NCBI GenBank assembly: GCA_963835685.1
Contig: CAWIGI010000013.1
Span: forward strand, 1 to 64,000
Direction: 5' to 3'
From: DATAGF01 sp963835685
Lineage (GTDB): Bacteria; Actinomycetota; Thermoleophilia; Miltoncostaeales; Miltoncostaeaceae
Length of the DNA: 64,000 bases
Shown here: piece after piece, positions 37,136 through 45,391 of the stretch
Layout: every line of letters begins with the position of its first letter
Numbering within the stretch: the stretch's first letter is position 1
Made by a program: the position numbers and the translations under genes
The notes under the pieces: generated by a model
The model's input: only the letters and a program-made list of their open reading frames with translations
Database searches by the model: none
Told to the model about the DNA's origin: nothing

Positions 37136-38580
37136 GCCAGAACGTCGTCGCGGCGACCCCGATCATCATCGTGGGCGGCACCGCGACGCTCGCCCTCGGC
37201 GCGGGCCTGCTGCCCGGCGCCGTCCTCCGCCGCCACGGCCCGGCGCTCGTCGGCATCGCCGGGATCGTCGCGGCCTTCGTCATGACCGCGGTCCTCTGGG
37301 GCGACCGCCAGGAGGCGTTCAACGGCGGCCTGCGCGCCGACCGCTTCAGCCTCATGCTGGGCGGGATCTTCCTGGCGGCGGCGCTGCTGACGATCATGCT
37401 CGCCTGGCGCGAGCCGGCCGCGGTCAACAGGCGGGGCGAGTTCGTCTCCCTGATCCTGGTCTCGACGACCGGGATGATGCTGGTCGCCGCGGCGGGCGAC
37501 CTCATCTCGATCTTCCTCGGCATCGAGATCCTCTCCGTCGCCCTCTACGTGCTCTGCGCGCTGGAGGTCTGGCGCGAGCGGTCGCTCGAGAGCGGCCTGA
37601 AGTACCTGATCATCGGCGCGGTCGGCGCCTCGATCCTGCTGTACGGCCTCGCGCTGCTGTTCGGCGCGGTCGGCTCGACGGGCCTCAGCGAGATCGGCGA
37701 CGCGCTGGCCGGCGGCACCATGGGCGACGAGCCGCTGGTGGTGGCCGCGATGGCGCTGATCGCCGCGGGCCTCGCCTTCAAGGCGTCGGCGGCGCCGTTC
37801 CACATGTGGACGCCCGACGTCTACGAGGGCGCGCCGACCACCGTGACCGCGTTCATGGCGACCGCGACCAAGGCGGCGGCGTTCGCCGCGTTCCTGAGGA
37901 TCTTCGCCGGCGCGCTGCCCGACCTGCAGCCCGACTGGCAGGCGGCGATCGCGGCCCTGGCGGTGGCGAGCATCGTCGTCGGCAACGTCGCCGCGCTGGT
38001 GCAGACCGGCATGAAGCGCCTGCTGGCCTACTCGAGCATCGCGCAGGCCGGATACCTCCTGATCGGGGTCGCCGTCGGCTCGATCCAGGGCGCCGAGGCG
38101 GTGATCTACTACCTCGTGGCCTACACGGCGATGACGATGGCCGCCTTCGCCGTGGTGATCATCCGCGAGCGCGAGGTCGAGGACGGCGACCAGCTCAGCG
38201 CCCTCACCGGCTACGGCCGCGCCCGCCCCGTCATCGGCGTCGTCATGACGCTCGCGATGCTCTCGCTGGCCGGCTTCCCGCCGCTCGCCGGGTTCGTGGG
38301 GAAGTTCCTGCTCTTCGGCGCCGCGGTCGAGGCCGACCTCGCCTGGCTCGCGATCGTCGGCGCGGTCGGGAGCATGGTGAGCCTGGGGTACTACCTGCGG
38401 GTCGTCACCGTCGTGTGGCTGCCGCCCGCGCCCGGCGCGCCGCGCAAGATCCTGCGCATCCCCGGCCCCGTCGCCCTGGCGACCGTCACCTCAGGCGTCG
38501 CGGTGCTCGCGCTCGCCCTGATGGCGTCCCCCGTCATCGACGCCTGCCGCGGAGCGGCCGAGGCGCTGCTGGCGCCGTAG
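37132..38580 (+). CDS. nuoN: NADH-quinone oxidoreductase subunit N
   Basis: Third antiporter-like subunit and last gene of the operon. 482 residues, GTG at 37132. Landmarks: LISIFLGIEILSVALYVLCA (key glutamate), LESGLKYLIIGAVGASILLY (lysine), FKASAAPFHMWTPDVYEGAP with TTVTAFMATATKAAAFAAFL, YSSIAQAGYLLIGVAVGSIQ and LAMLSLAGFPPLAGFVGKFL. The last 190 bases overlap, antisense, the 3' end of the repeat protein gene from the other strand. Confidence 0.96.
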   Translation: MSQNVVAATPIIIVGGTATLALGAGLLPGAVLRRHGPALVGIAGIVAAFVMTAVLWGDRQEAFNGGLRADRFSLMLGGIFLAAALLTIMLAWREPAAVNRRGEFVSLILVSTTGMMLVAAAGDLISIFLGIEILSVALYVLCALEVWRERSLESGLKYLIIGAVGASILLYGLALLFGAVGSTGLSEIGDALAGGTMGDEPLVVAAMALIAAGLAFKASAAPFHMWTPDVYEGAPTTVTAFMATATKAAAFAAFLRIFAGALPDLQPDWQAAIAALAVASIVVGNVAALVQTGMKRLLAYSSIAQAGYLLIGVAVGSIQGAEAVIYYLVAYTAMTMAAFAVVIIREREVEDGDQLSALTGYGRARPVIGVVMTLAMLSLAGFPPLAGFVGKFLLFGAAVEADLAWLAIVGAVGSMVSLGYYLRVVTVVWLPPAPGAPRKILRIPGPVALATVTSGVAVLALALMASPVIDACRGAAEALLAP

Positions 38581-39557
38581 CCTCCTGCGTCCTGACCCGG
38601 GCGGGCCGTGACGACCACGAGGGCCGCGACGGCCGCCGACAACAGCAGGAGCAGCAGCGAGGTGATCACGCCCATCGCCGGGGTCGTCGGCAGCCAGCCC
38701 GGCAGCCCGCCGCCCTCGCTCGCGCGCAGCGGCACCATCGCGTCGCCGCCGACCCGGAGCGCCGGGCCGGCCTGCCGGCGCTGGGACGCGCCCGGTGTCC
38801 GCGGGCGGGAGCCGGCGCGGGCAGGCCGTGCCCCCGGCTCGGCGGCGGCGCCCGGCCGCCGCGCGGTGGCCGGGCTCCTGGGACCGGCGGCTCGGCTCGA
38901 GGCGGCGGGCGTCGGCTCGGCCGACGACGCGCCCTGCGCCCGCCCGGCGTCGGCGGCCTGGCGATCGCCGGCGCGCCCGGATGACGAGTGGAGGTCGGAG
39001 CCGGATGAGGGCGGCCCGGCCCTCGGACCGCGGGCGGAGGCGCCGGGCCCGCCCGCCACTCCGTTGACGACGGGGCCGAGGGCGCCGGCGGCGGGCGCCG
39101 CCGCGTCGGTCACGGGTCGGACGACGGGCGCGACGGCCTGCGCCACGGGCCGGACGACGGGGGCGACGGCCTGCCTCACGGGCCGGACGACGGGGGCGAC
39201 GGCCTGGGTCACCGGCTGGACCACCGGCTGCACCGCGTCGGCGACGGGCTGGACCACCGGCCGGGCCGCCTCGGCCACGGGCCGCACAGCGCCGGCCACG
39301 GGCTGAACCACCGGCCGCGCCGCCTCGGCCACGGGCCGCACCGCGCCGGCCACGGGCTGAACCACCGGCCGCGCCGCCTCGGCCACGGGCCGGACCGCCC
39401 CGGCGGCGGGCGTGACGGCTCCGGAGGCGGCGCCCACGGCGCCGTTGAGGTCCAGGGCGGCCGCCCCGGGCGCGGCCGCCAGCGCCACCGTGAGCGCGCC
39501 GAGCAGCGCGAGCCGCGTCAGGGCTCGCCGAGAGGTCGCAGACGCCCGGAGGAGCAC
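38391..39557 (-). CDS. Secreted Pro/Val/Ala-repeat protein with a C-terminal membrane span
   Basis: About 388 residues. The GTG at 39557 has TAGGAG six bases upstream; a TTG at 39563 is possible. Signal peptide RRALTRLALLGALTVALAAA with PGAAA cleavage region. Then three 18-residue repeats of the type PVAEAARPVVQPVAGAVR and three 12-residue repeats of the type QAVAPVVRPVT. A Ser/Arg/Pro-rich region follows, then one span (GVITSLLLLLLSAAVAALVV) and a basic tail. The end overlaps nuoN on the other strand. The likely picture is a wall-spanning stalk anchored in the membrane. The family is not recognised. Confidence 0.65.
   Translation of the reverse strand: MLLRASATSRRALTRLALLGALTVALAAAPGAAALDLNGAVGAASGAVTPAAGAVRPVAEAARPVVQPVAGAVRPVAEAARPVVQPVAGAVRPVAEAARPVVQPVADAVQPVVQPVTQAVAPVVRPVRQAVAPVVRPVAQAVAPVVRPVTDAAAPAAGALGPVVNGVAGGPGASARGPRAGPPSSGSDLHSSSGRAGDRQAADAGRAQGASSAEPTPAASSRAAGPRSPATARRPGAAAEPGARPARAGSRPRTPGASQRRQAGPALRVGGDAMVPLRASEGGGLPGWLPTTPAMGVITSLLLLLLSAAVAALVVVTARPGQDAGGYGASSASAAPRQASMTGDAIRASASTATPEVTVARATGPGMRRILRGAPGAGGSHTTVTTRR
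39107..39400 (-). repeat. Tandem coding repeats: 3 x 54 bp and 3 x 36 bp
   Basis: Nearly identical 54-base units at roughly 39239-39400 encode PVAEAARPVVQPVAGAVR-type units; diverged 36-base units at roughly 39107-39214 encode QAVAPVVRPVT-type units. Two of the 54-base copies differ by only a couple of bases, so recent copy-number change is likely. Confidence 0.75.
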
Positions 39558-39631
39558 ATCCAACTCCTACCCACGAACCCGCGCATTCGAACCCTCGGCG
39601 GGTCGCGCCCTGCCGCGGGCTCGCGCGATGC

Positions 39632-39874
39632 TCAGGGGCTCAGCTCTCCGGGCGGGGCCGGCGGGGCCTCGGGCCTGCTCTCGTCGGGCGGAGCGGGCTG
39701 GCCGGGGCTCAGCTCGCCGGGCGGCGCCGGCGGGGCCTCGGGCCGGTCGACTGGGGGCGGGGCGGCGTCGAGCGGCACGGCTGCCGGCTCGGGCCCCTCG
39801 GCGCCCAGCGCGGCCGCGGGCACCGCGGCCAGGCAGAGGCCGGCGAGCGCGGCGGCGAGGGTGTGGCGTCTCAT
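39632..39874 (-). CDS. Small secreted proline-rich protein
   Basis: 80 residues. The ATG at 39874 has GAGGAGG seven bases upstream. Signal peptide HTLAAALAGLCLAAVPAAAL; the mature part is almost entirely Pro/Ala/Glu/Asp with the 14-residue unit RPEAPPAPPGELSP present twice. No cysteine in the mature part and no membrane span. It is probably extended and unfolded in the cell wall space. Function unknown; it follows the other secreted repeat protein in orientation but not in an overlapping operon. Confidence 0.6.
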   Translation of the reverse strand: MRRHTLAAALAGLCLAAVPAAALGAEGPEPAAVPLDAAPPPVDRPEAPPAPPGELSPGQPAPPDESRPEAPPAPPGELSP

Positions 39875-39976
39875 CGTGGGCCTCCTCGGCGTGTCTGCGG
39901 ATCGGCGCGCGGGCGCCCCGCGCCGAGGAGCTATCGGCGGCGCCGGCCGGGGACTTGAGCGGCTCCGCGCGGAACG

Positions 39977-40351
39977 TCAGGCGTCCCGGGCGCGCTCCCG
40001 GAGGACGAGCTGAACGGCCGTCGCCACGAGGATGAGCGCGAAGCCGATCCGCAGCGCCCGCTCGGGCGCCGCGTCGGCGATGAGCGCGCCGGCGATCGCG
40101 GTGCCCACCGACACCAGCCCGATGACGACGGCGTCGCGCCAGCGCACCGCGCCGGCGCGCGTCTGGCGCCACGACCCGAGCACCGCCACGGGGATGATCG
40201 CGAGGAGCGAGGTGGCCTCGGCCTCGAGCTGGGTCAGGCCGAGGATCAGCGTCAGGGTCGGCACGAAGATGATGCCGCCGCCGACCCCGAAGAGCCCGGC
40301 CACCGCGCCCGCGGCGACGCCGAGCAGGATGACCGCGATCGCCTCCAGCAT
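39977..40351 (-). CDS. Half-size TauE/SafE family membrane protein, second of pair
   Basis: 124 residues, four hydrophobic segments. The ATG at 40351 shares a base with the upstream stop (TGATG). The motif AGLFGVGGGIIFVPTLTLIL is the repeat signature of sulfite/organic-anion exporters of the TauE/SafE family; then EAEATSLLAIIPVAVLGSWR and RIGFALILVATAVQLVLRER. Full-length members have two such repeats in one chain of about 250 residues; here each repeat is its own gene. Confidence 0.8.
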   Translation of the reverse strand: MLEAIAVILLGVAAGAVAGLFGVGGGIIFVPTLTLILGLTQLEAEATSLLAIIPVAVLGSWRQTRAGAVRWRDAVVIGLVSVGTAIAGALIADAAPERALRIGFALILVATAVQLVLRERARDA

Positions 40352-40722
40352 CAGCCCACCGCCAGCCGCACGGCCACGGCCACGAGCAGGACGGCGAAGG
40401 CGTAGGTGAGCGCACGGCTCGAGACGCGCGCCTTGATCGCCAGCCCCAGGTTGACGCCGACCATCGCGGGGATGCCGATGAGCAGCGCGGTCTCCCACTC
40501 GACGTTGCCGAGCGCGCCGTGGGTCGCCGCGCCGACCGTCGCCGTGAAGATGATGGCCGCGAGCGAGGTCGCCGTCGCGATCTTGGCGTCGTACGCGAGC
40601 AGCGCGATCAGCAGCGGCACCATGATGATGCCGCCGCCGACGCCGAAGAGCGCCGAGAAGAGGCCCGCGGCGAGCCCGATCGCCGCGAGCCGCACGACCC
40701 GCGCCGAGGGGGCGAGGGGCAC
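40351..40722 (-). CDS. Half-size TauE/SafE family membrane protein, first of pair
   Basis: 123 residues from the GTG at 40722; a longer frame would run into the divergent otsB, so this start is preferred. Signature FSALFGVGGGIIMVPLLIAL, then ATATSLAAIIFTATVGAATH, WETALLIGIPAMVGVNLGLA and ALTYAFAVLLVAVAVRLAVG. It has the same repeat type as its neighbour, and the coupled TGATG junction favours equal synthesis of both. It probably pairs with it to rebuild an eight-span anion exporter; inference. Confidence 0.78.
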   Translation of the reverse strand: MPLAPSARVVRLAAIGLAAGLFSALFGVGGGIIMVPLLIALLAYDAKIATATSLAAIIFTATVGAATHGALGNVEWETALLIGIPAMVGVNLGLAIKARVSSRALTYAFAVLLVAVAVRLAVG

Positions 40723-40745
40723 GCCCGCGTCCTGGGCGCCGCTGC

Positions 40746-40751
40746 TAGGGT
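40746..40751 (+). promoter_or_regulatory. Candidate -10 hexamer for otsB
   Basis: TAGGGT ends 8 bases before the GTG at 40760, consistent with a leaderless message. Confidence 0.45.
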
Positions 40752-40759
40752 CGAGCGCC

Positions 40760-41566
40760 GTGACCGCTCCCGACCGGCGGCTCGCCGACCTCCTCGCGCC
40801 GCTGCGCGAGCGCCCGGGCGAGGCGGTCGTGCTCTGCGACGTTGACGGCACGCTCGCCCCGATCGTCGCCCGGCCGGAGGACGCGCGCCTGCTCGACGGC
40901 GCCCCGGCGGTGCTCGAGGCCCTGCGCGCCCGCGTGCGGATGCTCGGCTTCGTCAGCGGCCGCGGCCTCGCGGACCTCGAGCGCCTCGTGGGGCTCGACG
41001 GCTGCGCCTACGCGGGCAACCACGGCATGGAGCTGCACCTGCCCGGCGAGCGGCCGCGGCTGGCCGAGGGCGTCGCCGCCCACGTCCCCGCCATCGCGGC
41101 GTTCGCCGCGACGTGGCCGCCCGAGCGGCTGGGGGTCGCCGGCCTGCGGCTGGAGGAGAAGGGCGCCACCCTCAGCGTCCACGCCAGGGGCGCGCCCGAT
41201 CCGGCGGCCGCCGAGCTCCTGCTGCTCGAGGTCGCCCGCGAGGCCGCCGAGCACGGCCTGGTGACGACCAGCGGGCGGGAGGTGCTCGAGGTGCGGCCGC
41301 CCGTCCGCGTCGACAAGGGCACCGCCGTGACGGAGCTCCTGGCCGCCGCCCCCGGCGCCGGCGCGGCGCTCTACGTCGGCGACGACCGCACCGACGCCGA
41401 CGCCTGGCGCGCGCTGCACGAGCTGCGCGACGCGGGGACGCTGCGCCACGCCGTCGCGCTCGCGGTCGCCAGCGCCGAGGTCCCCCCGGAGGTGCGGGCG
41501 GCCGCCGACGCGCAGGTTGACGGTCCGGAGGGGGCCCTGGAGGCGCTCCGGCTGCTCGCTCACTGA
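40760..41566 (+). CDS. otsB: Trehalose 6-phosphate phosphatase
   Basis: HAD-IIB phosphatase releasing trehalose. 268 residues. Motif I AVVLCDVDGTLAPIVARPED; RMLGFVSGRGLADLERLVGL for motif II; GCAYAGNHGMELHLPGERP is specific to OtsB; RLEEKGATLSVHARG; VRVDKGTAVTELL (lysine of motif III) and ALYVGDDRTDADAWRALHEL (motif IV acidic residues). No otsA synthase lies next to it. Its stop overlaps the convergent polX stop by seven bases. Confidence 0.93.
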   Translation: MTAPDRRLADLLAPLRERPGEAVVLCDVDGTLAPIVARPEDARLLDGAPAVLEALRARVRMLGFVSGRGLADLERLVGLDGCAYAGNHGMELHLPGERPRLAEGVAAHVPAIAAFAATWPPERLGVAGLRLEEKGATLSVHARGAPDPAAAELLLLEVAREAAEHGLVTTSGREVLEVRPPVRVDKGTAVTELLAAAPGAGAALYVGDDRTDADAWRALHELRDAGTLRHAVALAVASAEVPPEVRAAADAQVDGPEGALEALRLLAH

Positions 41567-43326
41567 CCCGCGCCGATCGCGGCGATGCGCGCCCGCCGCG
41601 CCTCGGCCAGCTCGGCCCACGGACGCGCGTTGCCGACGTCCTCGGGGCGTGCGCCGGCCCGTCGCGCGACGAGCAGGCCGTATCGGACGAAGTCGAACGC
41701 GCTCTCGGAGTGGGCGTCCGACCCGATGGTGATCCGCGCCCCTCCGGCCAGGGCGCGGCGCGCCATGTCGGCGTCGAGGTCGAGACGCTGCGGCTGGGCG
41801 TTCACCTCGAGGTAGGTCCCCGACGCGGCCGCGGCCTCCACGACCCGCGCGAGGTCGAGCGGCGCGTGCCCGCGGCGCCCGAGCATCCGGCCCGTGGGGT
41901 GGCCGATGACGTCCACGAACGGGCTCGCGACGGCCCCGAGCACGCGGTCGGTGTACCGCGCCGCGTCCTGCCCGAAGCCCGAGTGGACGCTCGCCGTCAC
42001 CCAGTCGAAGCCGGCGAGCAGCTCGTCCTCGAAGTCGAGGCGGCCGTCGGCGAGGATGTCCATCTCGGTGCCCTTGAGGACGACGATGTCGTCCGCCCGC
42101 GCGTTGACCGCGTCGATCTCCTCCCACTGGCGGTGCACCCGCTCGGCGTCGAGCCCGCCCGCCATCGCCAGGCTCTGCGAGTGATCGCTGATGGCGAGGT
42201 ACGCGTAGCCGCGGGCGCGGGCCGCCTCGACCATCTGGGCGACCGTCCGGGTCCCGTCGCTCCAGCGGGTGTGGCAGTGCAGGTCCCCCAGGAGGTGGGC
42301 GCGCTCCACCAGCGCCGGCAGCGGCCCGCGCGTGGCCGCCTCGATCTCGCCACGGTCCTCGCGCAGCTCGGGGGGCACGGGGTGCAGCCCGAGCGCGGCG
42401 TAGACGCCCTCCTCGTCGGCGTGCGTGGCGCGCTGGCCGTCGGGGCCGAGGATGCCGTGCTGCGAGACCGACAGGCCCTGCCGCACCGCGAGCTCGCGCA
42501 GCCGGATGTTGTGGGCGGCCGACCCGGTCGCGTGCTGGAGGAGGTTCCCGAAGGCCTCGGGCGGCCCGACGGCCAGCTCCAGGCGCACGCCGGCGTGCGT
42601 CGCCACCGAGGCGCTCGCGTCGCCGCGCGACAGCTCGCGCTCGACGGCCGGGTGGGCGGCCAGCGCGGCCTGCAGGTCGGCGGGGCGGTCGCTCGCGGCG
42701 ACCAGGTCGATGTCGTGCACGCTCTCGCGCCCGCGCCGCAGGCTGCCCGCGACCTCGACGAGCGCGCCCGGGACGGCCTCGCGGAGGTCGCGGGCGATCT
42801 CCTCGGCCACGGGCAGCGCCCGGCCGATGGGGACGCGCTCCTCCTCGTCGGTCTCGGCGGCCGCCTGGCGGGCGAGCTCGGCCGCCAGGCGGGCCTCGGT
42901 GGTCGCGCCGAAGCCGGGCACGTCGCGTATCCGCCCGTCGGCGAGCGCGGCCGCCACGTCGTCGACGCTCGCCACCCCGAGCTCCTTCCACAACGCCGTG
43001 GCGCGCTTGGGCCCGATGCCGTCGAGCCGGGCGACCTCGGCGAGGCCGGCCGGCACCCGGTCGCGGAGCTTCGCGAGGGCGGCGATGTCACCGGTCTCGA
43101 CCAGCTCGACGATCTTCGCCTGGAGCGTGGTGCCGATGTCGGGAAGGTCCACCGCGCGCCCGCTCATCGCCATCTCCGCGACCGACGTGGTCGCCGACCG
43201 GACCCGCGCCGCGGCCCGGCGGTAGGCCAGCACGCGGTGGCGCACCGCGCCCTCCAGCTCCAGCAGGTCGCCGATCAGGCGGAGCCTGTCGGCGATCTCG
43301 CGATTGGTGGGGAGGGCCTCGGCCAC
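41560..43326 (-). CDS. polX: DNA polymerase/3'-5' exonuclease PolX
   Basis: Family X gap-filling repair polymerase with a PHP exonuclease domain. 588 residues from the GTG at 43326. Order: N-terminal helix-hairpin-helix region (ELEGAVRHRVLAYRRAAARV, VARLDGIGPKRATALWKELG), polymerase palm with GSLRRGRESVHDIDLVAASD (Gly-Ser and the catalytic D-x-D), a YNXXL-like region replaced by ATGSAAHNIRLRELAVRQGL, then the PHP domain beginning LLGDLHCHTRWSDGTRTVAQ with LAISDHSQSLAMAGG, GTEMDILADGRLDF, ASVHSGF, GHPTGRML and IGSDAHSESAF metal ligands. All PHP histidines are present. Confidence 0.95.
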   Translation of the reverse strand: MAEALPTNREIADRLRLIGDLLELEGAVRHRVLAYRRAAARVRSATTSVAEMAMSGRAVDLPDIGTTLQAKIVELVETGDIAALAKLRDRVPAGLAEVARLDGIGPKRATALWKELGVASVDDVAAALADGRIRDVPGFGATTEARLAAELARQAAAETDEEERVPIGRALPVAEEIARDLREAVPGALVEVAGSLRRGRESVHDIDLVAASDRPADLQAALAAHPAVERELSRGDASASVATHAGVRLELAVGPPEAFGNLLQHATGSAAHNIRLRELAVRQGLSVSQHGILGPDGQRATHADEEGVYAALGLHPVPPELREDRGEIEAATRGPLPALVERAHLLGDLHCHTRWSDGTRTVAQMVEAARARGYAYLAISDHSQSLAMAGGLDAERVHRQWEEIDAVNARADDIVVLKGTEMDILADGRLDFEDELLAGFDWVTASVHSGFGQDAARYTDRVLGAVASPFVDVIGHPTGRMLGRRGHAPLDLARVVEAAAASGTYLEVNAQPQRLDLDADMARRALAGGARITIGSDAHSESAFDFVRYGLLVARRAGARPEDVGNARPWAELAEARRARIAAIGAGQ

Positions 43327-43332
43327 CGGAGG

Positions 43333-43338
43333 AGTTTA
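43333..43338 (-). promoter_or_regulatory. Candidate -10 hexamer for polX
   Basis: TAAACT on the minus strand ends 6 bases before the GTG at 43326, consistent with a leaderless message. Confidence 0.4.
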
Positions 43339-43400
43339 AGGCGCTGCCGGTGAACCTTGAGGGGGCGACCGCGCGGGCTGGTCGCCTCCGGCGCCGCTGG

Positions 43401-43406
43401 TATCGT
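43401..43406 (+). promoter_or_regulatory. Candidate -10 hexamer for the L,D-transpeptidase operon
   Basis: TATCGT lies 29 bases before the GTG at 43436; the predicted leader of about 22 bases contains GAGGGGAGG. Unlike most units here, this one appears to have a conventional leader and ribosome-binding site. Confidence 0.45.
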
Positions 43407-43435
43407 CTGCCCGCGTTCCGAGGGGAGGTCGGCAG

Positions 43436-45046
43436 GTGCAGGTTCTGGGCTCGCGGCGGGGTGGCATCGTCACCCTCGTGATCGCCGCGGTGGCGCTCGT
43501 GGCCGCCGCCGCCTTCGCCGTGGTCCAGCTCGTCCAGCGGCCGACCGTTGACGCCCCCACGCCGGCCCCCGGCAGCGCCGTCCCCGACGCCCGGCCGGCC
43601 ATCGCGTTCTCCGTCAACGACGGCCAGCGGCTGGCCGACCTGCGCGTGACGCTCGACGAGCGCGACGTCACCGCGCGCGTCCGCGGCTCGGGCGACGAGC
43701 TCACGGTCACGCCGGCGGCCGAGCTGCGCGAAGGGGCGCACGACGTGGCGGTGAGCTTCTCGAGCGGCAACGTCTTCGCGCGGACCGTGGAGCACCGCTG
43801 GAGCTTCGACGTCGACACCGTCGCGCCTCGCCTCGCGGTGGCCGCGCCGAAGCCCGGGGCGCTGCGCGCGCGCAGGGCGGTCAAGTTCAAGGGCTCGGCC
43901 GAGGCCGGCTCGACGGTCACCGTGGCCTACCGGGGCGGCGAGACGACGGCACAGGCGGGCGACGGCGGCGCCTGGTCGGCGGTCGCCCGGCTGCCGGAGG
44001 GGAAGATCGCCACGACCGTCACCGCCCTCGACCGCGCCGGCAACACGACGGCGAGGGCCCGCGCCGTCACCGTTGACACGACGGCCCCCCGCCTCGAGGT
44101 CTCCGCGCCGGCCAAGGGCGACCAGCTCACCGAGACCGACCAGCCGCTGGTCTACGGCGCGGTCACCGCGGACAGCCCCCGGGCGCTGACCTTCACGGCC
44201 TCGGTGAACGGCGAGGTCGTCGCGACCGCCAAGGGCCGGGATGCCGCGAGCGCCGATGACGCCGAGGACGTCTACGCGGAGGCGGCCGCCGGCGAGCCGA
44301 CGACCCTGGAGCTCGACGGACGGCGCTTCGCGATGGCGATCGGCACCCTGCCGCAGGGCCGCAACCGGATCCGGATCAAGGTGGAGGACCGGGCCGGCAA
44401 CGTCGCGCGAGCCGTGCGCGTGGTCCACGTGAACAGCACCGAGGAGTTCGGCTCGGTCGAGATCGGCGCGCGCGCCCGCGGCGCCGACGTCACCCTGCTG
44501 CAGCAGCGCCTGCGCGAGGCGGGCGTGTATCCGAAGAAGGGCAAGCTCTCGGGGGTCGTTGACAAGAAGACCGAGAAGGCGATCGCCCGCTACCAGAAGC
44601 GCTACAAGCTCCAAAAGACCGGCATCGTGGACGAGCGCATGGTCCAGCGGATGGTCGGGCGCCTCGTGGTCAACCTCAGCCAGTTCCGGGTCCGCCTGGT
44701 CCGCGACGGCAAGGTCGTGGCCTCGTATCCGATCGCCAAGGGGCAGTCCGCCTATCCCACGCCGACCGGCGAGTACGAGATCATCGACAAGCAGGTTGAC
44801 CCCACCTGGACACCGCCCGACTCCCCCTGGGCGGCCGAGCTCTCGTCCATCCCGCCGGGCCCCGGCAACCCCCTCGGCACGCGCTGGATCGGGACGAGCG
44901 CCCCCGCGATCGGCTTCCACGGCACCTACGCCACCTACTCGGTCGGCACCGCCGCCAGCCACGGCTGCATGCGCATGTACATCGAGGACGTCGAGGAGAT
45001 GTACGAGATGGTGACGCTCGGGATGAAGCTCTCGATCCGTCCGTGA
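43436..45046 (+). CDS. L,D-transpeptidase with Ig-like and peptidoglycan-binding domains
   Basis: Cell-wall crosslinking enzyme, 536 residues, anchored by one N-terminal span (GIVTLVIAAVALVAAAAFAV). Residues about 50-325 contain bacterial Ig-like repeats (the recurrent VDTVAPRLAVAAP and VDTTAPRLEVSAP with DRAGN turns). A peptidoglycan-binding domain follows (GADVTLLQQRLREAGVYPKK, TEKAIARYQKRYKLQKTG). The YkuD catalytic domain holds SYPIAKGQSAYPTPTGEYEI and the active site IGFHGTYATYSVGTAASHGC ending MRM, with the nucleophile cysteine. Its stop overlaps the thioredoxin start. Confidence 0.94.
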   Translation: MQVLGSRRGGIVTLVIAAVALVAAAAFAVVQLVQRPTVDAPTPAPGSAVPDARPAIAFSVNDGQRLADLRVTLDERDVTARVRGSGDELTVTPAAELREGAHDVAVSFSSGNVFARTVEHRWSFDVDTVAPRLAVAAPKPGALRARRAVKFKGSAEAGSTVTVAYRGGETTAQAGDGGAWSAVARLPEGKIATTVTALDRAGNTTARARAVTVDTTAPRLEVSAPAKGDQLTETDQPLVYGAVTADSPRALTFTASVNGEVVATAKGRDAASADDAEDVYAEAAAGEPTTLELDGRRFAMAIGTLPQGRNRIRIKVEDRAGNVARAVRVVHVNSTEEFGSVEIGARARGADVTLLQQRLREAGVYPKKGKLSGVVDKKTEKAIARYQKRYKLQKTGIVDERMVQRMVGRLVVNLSQFRVRLVRDGKVVASYPIAKGQSAYPTPTGEYEIIDKQVDPTWTPPDSPWAAELSSIPPGPGNPLGTRWIGTSAPAIGFHGTYATYSVGTAASHGCMRMYIEDVEEMYEMVTLGMKLSIRP

Positions 45047-45384
45047 CGTCGGAGCCGGTCGCGGTCACCGACGCCGACTGGGACGCGCGGGTGCTGGGCG
45101 GCGACACGCCCGTGCTGGTCGACTTCTGGGCGCCGTGGTGCGCCCCGTGCCGGAAGGTGGAGCCGATCGTGCGCGACCTCGCGGCCCGCTACGAGGGCCG
45201 GCTGAGGGTCGCGCGCCTGAACGTCGACGACGAGCCTCGCGCGGCCGGCCGCTACGAGGTCCTCTCCCTGCCGACCCTGATCCTGTTCCGCGGCGGCGAG
45301 CCGGTCGAGCGCATCGCCGGCGCCGTCAAGGCGGCCCGGCTCGAGCGGGCCGTCGCCGCCCACCTCGACGCCCGCGACGACTGA
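45043..45384 (+). CDS. trxA: Thioredoxin
   Basis: 113 residues; GTG at 45043 overlapping the transpeptidase TGA. Redox site VLVDFWAPWCAPCRKVEPIV (WCAPC rather than the usual WCGPC), the conserved YEVLSLPTLILFRGGEPVER with the cis-proline, and AGAVKAARLERAVAAHLDA at the end. No signal peptide, so it is cytosolic. Coupling to a wall enzyme with a catalytic cysteine is curious, but the enzyme acts outside. Confidence 0.9.
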   Translation: MTSEPVAVTDADWDARVLGGDTPVLVDFWAPWCAPCRKVEPIVRDLAARYEGRLRVARLNVDDEPRAAGRYEVLSLPTLILFRGGEPVERIAGAVKAARLERAVAAHLDARDD

Positions 45385-45391
45385 GGAGCAC

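Noticed and set aside
39107..39400. Tandem 54/36-base repeats as a possible CRISPR-like or satellite array
   Set aside because: No spacers: units are contiguous, stay in one reading frame and encode regular Pro/Val repeats in a secreted protein.
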